From Caprimulgus europaeus (taxonomy: Eukaryota; Chordata; Aves; Caprimulgiformes; Caprimulgidae): a stretch of DNA of 64,000 bases. Positions 58,741 to 64,000 of this stretch are shown here, one piece after another. Both the position numbers and the translations under genes were made by a program. The stretch lies in contig OU015540.1 in assembly GCA_907165065.1 (NCBI GenBank), positions 5,254,001-5,318,000 on the forward strand. The letters run 5' to 3'. How positions within the stretch are numbered: the stretch's first letter is position 1; every line of letters begins with the position of its first letter. Below the pieces are notes generated by a model. The model did no database searches, had not been told where the DNA came from, and saw only the letters and a list, made by a program, of their open reading frames with translations.

Positions 58741-60400
58741 GATTTCTGACCCCAGGGAGGGTTTGCTCTTCACCCGGTGCTTGTCCCCACCAGGCAGACA
58801 GGACTGCGTGATGCTGCATTCACAGCTCTGAAAATTTGGCAGAGAAAGGGGAAAAAAGGAGTTTTCTAAGCAGCAGAGGATTATTTTGGGGTGGTTGCAT
58901 GGCAAACTCCATCCCTGGTTCGCAGGGTGCTCTGTGGGATGGGGTTTCTCTGCTTGCTCTCAGCACCAAAAAAAATACCAAGCAGAAAAAAGTTGGCAAG
59001 ATATTAAAAAAAAAGTCAGTTCAGCTCAACCTGAAATGTCCTTCCAACCAAAACTCACAATGCTTTCTTCCCTTTTGGGGGTCTTTTTTGCACCTTTTTA
59101 ACCCTTCTCCTCCTTTTGGCTCGCAGCACTGTTCAAATAGGAAAAGCTGTTTTGAAATAAAGAAGCCAAAAAAATGTTTTGTTTTTTAAAAAAAAATAAA
59201 TGTTGAAACAAGATGTTTCGACATCTTCCAAATGATCTCCCTCACTTGTTTTGGCTGAAGTCCTGCATTTGCATTTGACCTGGATTTGCACATTGTTGGT
59301 TCCCCACAAAAGGGCACATTTTTTGCTGAACTCAATCCTGTTCACCAAAAAGCAGCTTGGCTCCAGGGCCAAGCTTCTGTAAGCAGAAATTTTCAAAATG
59401 ATGAACTAAGTGATTGGTCTGGATAAAGGTGAAGATCCTCTTCTCAAAAGGACCTTAAAATGTGCCTCTTTGCCCCGCAAAGTTCCTGTTTCCCCTTTTC
59501 CTGTTCTATCTCTTCTCTTTTTGCCTCTATGCTTAGACTAAGCTCTCACCTAAACCTCTTTCTTCTGCAAACTCTCTTCTTTTGAGTCATTTGGTGAATA
59601 ATGCTGCTGCCAGGCTTGGATGCAAATTCTTAATGCCCCAGAGAGCCCAGAAAACCATAAAGCCCATCTCCAGGAGGGAGTAATTTCCCCTTGGGGACCA
59701 TTCTTGGCCACTGGAGAAACTCTTCAGCCCTGGATAAGGGAAGATTTACGCAGGGAAAGAGATGATCCAGCCATGTCCCCCCTTCCCAACCCTTGGGGAT
59801 GCCTTGGGGCTGGGTGCAAGGTAGGAGCAGCCTGTGCCTAATCACCCTTCAGCTCACATTAGCAGCAAAGTCCCCACCCTTGCTTGGAGCCCCATTGTGT
59901 GGCTCCCCACCACCTTTCCACCCCACTACCAGCGGGGAGATTTTCCTGCCTCTTTCCAAGGACCAGCTCCTTAAAATCAGGTCTGGTGGGTGCTGATAAA
60001 CCCCCTTACAGGGAGCTGGGAAAGCAGTGACCTTCCTGATTTCCACGGGGAAAGGCAAGGAGCAAGGGGAGGCAGCTCTTCCATGCCTGGCAGATCCTCC
60101 ACCATCCTCATTCTGGGCCCTGTAGAAATCTGCCTGTTTTAACTTGTCTGTACGTCTCACTGGGGAGATGGACTGGAAAACACAAGGCAGATCCAAGCAG
60201 CTTTCTCCACAGGGAAAGCTTTCAGCACATAATAGTTTGGGGCTTGTCTGATGCCTGGTGTAAGATGCAGCTGAATAAAACCACGTAGAAGGAACTTGAA
60301 TAGTAAAGGGCATCTTGAGAAACAAGCAGCCTTTTCTTCCCTTTCCCGCTGCCGAAGCTGCCCCGGAGCTGCTGTGTGTGTGTGGGGGGAGAGGGGCTGG
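58741..60400. other. Intergenic sequence, no gene recognised
   Basis: AT-richer unique sequence with A-rich patches (59005, 59190) and no feature I can support. Confidence 0.7.
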
Positions 60401-60570
60401 TTCCCATTTAATCTCAGGGTGAAAGCTGCCACTCTAAATGAAAGTAAATATATAATTCCTTCTATTCCTGCCCAGTTACTATGGAGACCACAGTTTAATT
60501 AACCACAATGCTGATGCCCTGCATGCCACAAAGCTGCCCGGGAAAATATTACGGATGTCTCTATACATGT
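60401..60570. promoter_or_regulatory. Candidate enhancer with RFX X-box, RUNX and homeodomain sites
   Basis: GTTACTATGGAGAC (60475-60488) matches the RFX X-box consensus at all but one position. ACCACA RUNX cores lie at 60487 and 60502. TTAATTAA lies at 60495-60502. Three site types overlap in 35 bases. Confidence 0.4.
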
Positions 60571-63500
60571 CAGACCTGGGCTTACTTCTCAGTTTTACTC
60601 ATTTCTAGAACTTGCCAAAATTACTCTGTGGGCACGTGGTGCAACCCAGCATCATCGTCATACAAGCCATGCTCATGCTTCCCACAAGGGATGGACCAGG
60701 AGGGCAGGAACTACTGAAACCAAATTCTTTGCTATGTTGTGTAGGCTGGATGGAAAAACACATACATGTAGGGAATTTCCAGAGAAGAAAGGGGAGAGAT
60801 CAACCCTATTTAGTCTTCCCAGGACTTCACTTGGAAAACCCACGGAGACACGACTCATGCAATCCTGGTTACTTCTCCTTTGTGGGCTGCGGCTTGGCAG
60901 GAGGCAGGGGAGCGGGTGCAGAAGGCGGCTGCACGTCTCACCCGTACGAGGTTTGCTCCTCAGACGGCCTCCAGCTGGGCTCCTGGGCAACCTTTGCAAG
61001 GAGCTGGGCTTGGAAGGGGTTTTACCTTCCTGCCAGAGACATGCTGGAGTATTTCCATCACACCCAGTCTCTAGTTGAAGGATGAAGATGTTCTGCTCTG
61101 CTCCAAGCACCTACCCCCTTCAGTCCCTCCCCAGGCAGGGAGCACTGGGATGAATCCATCAGCAGGAGGTTTGCAGACCACTCGCTGCACCCCAGATTTC
61201 ACCAACTCATCATCTCCAGGGCCCCCATGAGCTGCACGAGGACTGGGGAGAGACCTGCGGCAGGGAGCTGGCACAGGCACAGGAAATCCAGCTGTCAAGA
61301 AGACTCCAGCGTGCTTACCCATCCCTGCCCCCCGGCACCTTTTTCTGGTGCGCATTTGTGTTTCAGACAGCGCTGATCCTGCCGGCCAGCCCCTACCTGC
61401 CAGCATCTGTCAGACACCGCAGCAAAGAGTAGCCCCAGGGCACGAACAGCCCGCCATAGGGGCCGCACCTACATCCACCTCCGTGATGCAACGTCTTGCT
61501 GCGCAGCTGCTCGCCTCACTGCCAACAGCCCCCGCGGCTCCGCTGGAGACCGGGTCTCCAAAATAGGAGCTTTGGCACCTGCCCAGCTGTTTGCTCAGCC
61601 CCAGTCTTAAAAGTGAATCTCAACAAAGAACAGAAAAAACCCTCCTTCTGCTCTGGGGAGAGAAGTCCAGGGGTAAAGGCTTGACTTGGTCAGTTGAGAG
61701 AAGCAGGAATGAGCAATATGAAAGAGCTGTCCTCGTGCCCTCGCAGCCACTGTCAACACATTTGCCAGGGAGAAGTGGAAAACTCATCTCAGCTGCTGGC
61801 AGCAGGGTGAGAGCCAAGGCTGGATGGACACCCAGCTGCTGCCATGGGGACAACATGAAGGTGCACCGTGGTGAGAGGTCAATCTGTGCCCTCATCACAT
61901 AGGGTGCTCTCACAGGGTGTCACTACGGGGCTTGGAGGCAACACGATCAACTGTGCTGTCACTTTATTTTGTGTGACAACAGATGCCAGTTAAAGAGCAA
62001 AAAGGAGGGCAACAGGCAGGATGTCAAATTTTATCAGCTGGGTCCCGTTGAGAGCTGGTGCAGGATAGCTCTGCCGCCATCCCAGCAGCAGAGTCTGCAG
62101 AGGCTATGCTGGCATTACTGCAGGGTCTCACTCGCGTCCCTGGGAGCAGCATTCGCACAGAAACTACTGCAGAAACCCAAAACTCAGCCGAGGACATGGG
62201 AGACAGAAGCCTGGGCCCTGAAGGGACAAAGCTGGAGGACTGAAGAGGATGAATGGACTATCTGGCTACTCCAAATTTTCAGATCATCTTGACCTCCTCT
62301 GGAGACACTCACCTCTCCAGCTCACAGGGAGGGAAAATTTTACTCTCATTCCTATTCCCAAGCTCCCCAGGGCGCTGGAGGAGTCCTTCACTGTTTTTAC
62401 AGTTTGCATTGCTTCCTCTCTCCCTCTGCTTTCCTTTTCCTCTTCTCCATGACACGAAACTTAACTAAACCCAGGAGAGGGGGGAGGAGATGGGGGAACA
62501 AGACACTAACTCTGTCTCAGTGTTTCTGTTGGATCCCCAGAGATACAGGCATGGATTTAAGCACCTTGCTGGGTGCAGGCAAAGGGAGATCTGGGGGATC
62601 ACCCTTTGGGCCAGCCAGAGCTGCCTGAGTAATTTGTATCACTGTTCTTCACCTTTTCCATGGGACATTCTGGTCACCACATCTGAGCTCTGATGTGACT
62701 ATGCATGGCAACCAGGACAGCTTGGAAGGATGTGTTTTTCTGGGATGGTTTCACTTGCACTTTCTCAGTGCTGGAGGTTGATATCAATAGTTTCTACCCT
62801 TTCTGTTCTCTTGGGTAAGGTATTAGTATAGCAGGGGATTGCTGAAGAAACCCATAAGATGCTCTCAGTGAACTGCAGCTTGGCACTTAAAGCCCGTTCA
62901 CAGCGTCGCCAGGCTGCTGCACCTCGCAGAGAAGCTGACAGCCATTTGGCCCATGTGATGGGAATTGAGCTGAGGATCTCCAAAACACAGGATAGCTTTA
63001 AAAAGCTGGTTAGCAGGGGGCTGTCATCATGACTCTGATCCCCGCGGGACACGTAATGTGGAGCAGCAGCATCCGTTCAGGCTGGGTTCAGCACCTAGCA
63101 AGGCTGCTGATTTTGGGGCAGGTATTGCACTCCTAAAACATACAAGGTGCCTCCTCAGTGGCTCATCTGCCAGCTTGGGGACAAGGGGACAGCACTCTTG
63201 GGAACAGCCAGCCATAAATCACAGGCAGTGGGAACAACAAAGGCACCTCCTTGGATGGGGTGAGGAGCAAGAAGCATCGCTCACGGCTGCCTGAATTTAT
63301 GGCACCCTCTGGCTCTTTTAGCAATGGATGCTTCCACATAGGACTCAAAGCAACAGCCTTAGAGGGGGAGATAAAAGGCTGGGAGAAAAGAAAGGATCAT
63401 CTTTTTTCTTCTCTTTCTTTTTTTTTTTTTTCAAATCAGCAGAGGGAGAGGAGGCACCATGGCAACCTCAACTCCTCAGGCGGGATGCTCAGTGGTGGAG

Positions 63501-63880
63501 ACCCCGTGCTGACCACCCTTCTGCTATGGCCCAGCCCTTGGCAAACTCCATTGCGAGGCCATCCCTGCCTCCACAGCCCTATGCACCATGCACCCATCCA
63601 CGATGTGTTCCCAAGGATGGGATCAGCCACGGCCTCGGCTCCTTGGTGCAGAGGAGGAGGTGGCAGGAAGGGAGGAGGAGGGTGACCCTGTTAACAAATC
63701 TCAGCTAAACAGGCTGCTTGGGGCTGTGCAGGCAGAGCCGATGCCCTCATTGATATTGAAATCAGGTGCAATCCATCACTCAGGGAACAGGCTCCTTTCT
63801 TGGGAAGCTGAAAAGAGCCACTCTCAAAGGGAGGGGGAAAAACTTGTCCAGGGGAAGGGCGAACCAAAAGCGTGGCAGGT
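60571..63880. other. Intergenic sequence, no gene recognised
   Basis: I looked for lens galectin-like GRIFIN and for CHST12, which lie on this side of LFNG in mammals, and saw no exon of either. A T run lies at 63419-63431. Open frames are chance frames. Confidence 0.65.
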
Positions 63881-63899
63881 GTGGTATGGAGAGGGAGGG

Positions 63900-63965
63900 A
63901 CGCTGTCCGCGCCAAACCGTGATTCATTGCCGAGCAATGCCGTGACATTGCCAGGGCGGGCGCAG
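63900..63965. promoter_or_regulatory. Possible conserved element at right edge
   Basis: CATTGC-CGA-GCAATG (63925-63939) is an inverted repeat followed by a further CATTGCC at 63947, in a CpG-containing patch cut by the window end. Weakly supported. Confidence 0.25.
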
Positions 63966-64000
63966 AGTCCAGGCAACAAAGTGTCCCCTGGATGGTGGGA

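Noticed and set aside
39045-64000. Search for GRIFIN, CHST12, tRNA, snRNA or microRNA genes.
   Set aside because: No exon matching these proteins and no recognisable RNA gene signature by reading. A protein-level search would be more sensitive.
1-64000. Search for CR1 LINE 3' ends, SINEs, DNA transposons, retroviral or LTR copies, and CRISPR-like arrays.
   Set aside because: None of the usual terminal motifs or repeat structures were seen. Only simple and short tandem repeats are present.

Overview
This window is vertebrate nuclear DNA, most likely from a bird. It carries two spliced, conserved animal genes with GT-AG introns. It has a CpG-rich promoter, long 3' UTRs and only low-complexity or short tandem repeats. 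I saw no SINE, LINE, DNA transposon or retroviral copy. The compact genes, GC-rich microchromosome-like flanks and protein sequences fit a bird. A crocodilian or turtle cannot be excluded, and the species cannot be fixed from sequence alone.

Left part (1 to about 20,030, + strand): the 3' half of TTYH3 (tweety family member 3). Seven coding exons give the last 234 residues: the end of the extracellular domain, the last membrane helix and the cytoplasmic tail. A 3' UTR of about 5.7 kb follows. The earlier exons lie left of the window. The last intron (7.7 kb) holds a candidate alternative terminal exon that would replace the end of the tail.

Middle (about 20,030 to 26,790): a gene-free interval between two convergent 3' ends. 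It holds simple repeats and one block that looks regulatory.

LFNG (about 38,600 down to 26,790, - strand): complete lunatic fringe, eight coding exons, 367 residues, all splice sites intact. LFNG is a Golgi beta-1,3-N-acetylglucosaminyltransferase that modifies Notch receptors and cycles in the vertebrate segmentation clock. Its 3' UTR carries an exact miR-125a-5p seed match, a Pumilio site and a GC hairpin beside the poly(A) signal. Intron 1 (7.3 kb) and the upstream flank carry SOX-type palindromes, a perfect MEF2 box, CACGTG E-boxes and CSL (RBPJ) cores.

Right part (about 39,050 to 64,000): 25 kb upstream of LFNG in which I recognise no coding gene. Several blocks of 150 to 450 bases stand out by retained CpGs or dense homeodomain, SOX, CSL or RFX motifs. 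They are candidate conserved enhancers. I found no previously undescribed gene system. The most novel leads are the TTYH3 tail switch and the regulatory architecture of LFNG.
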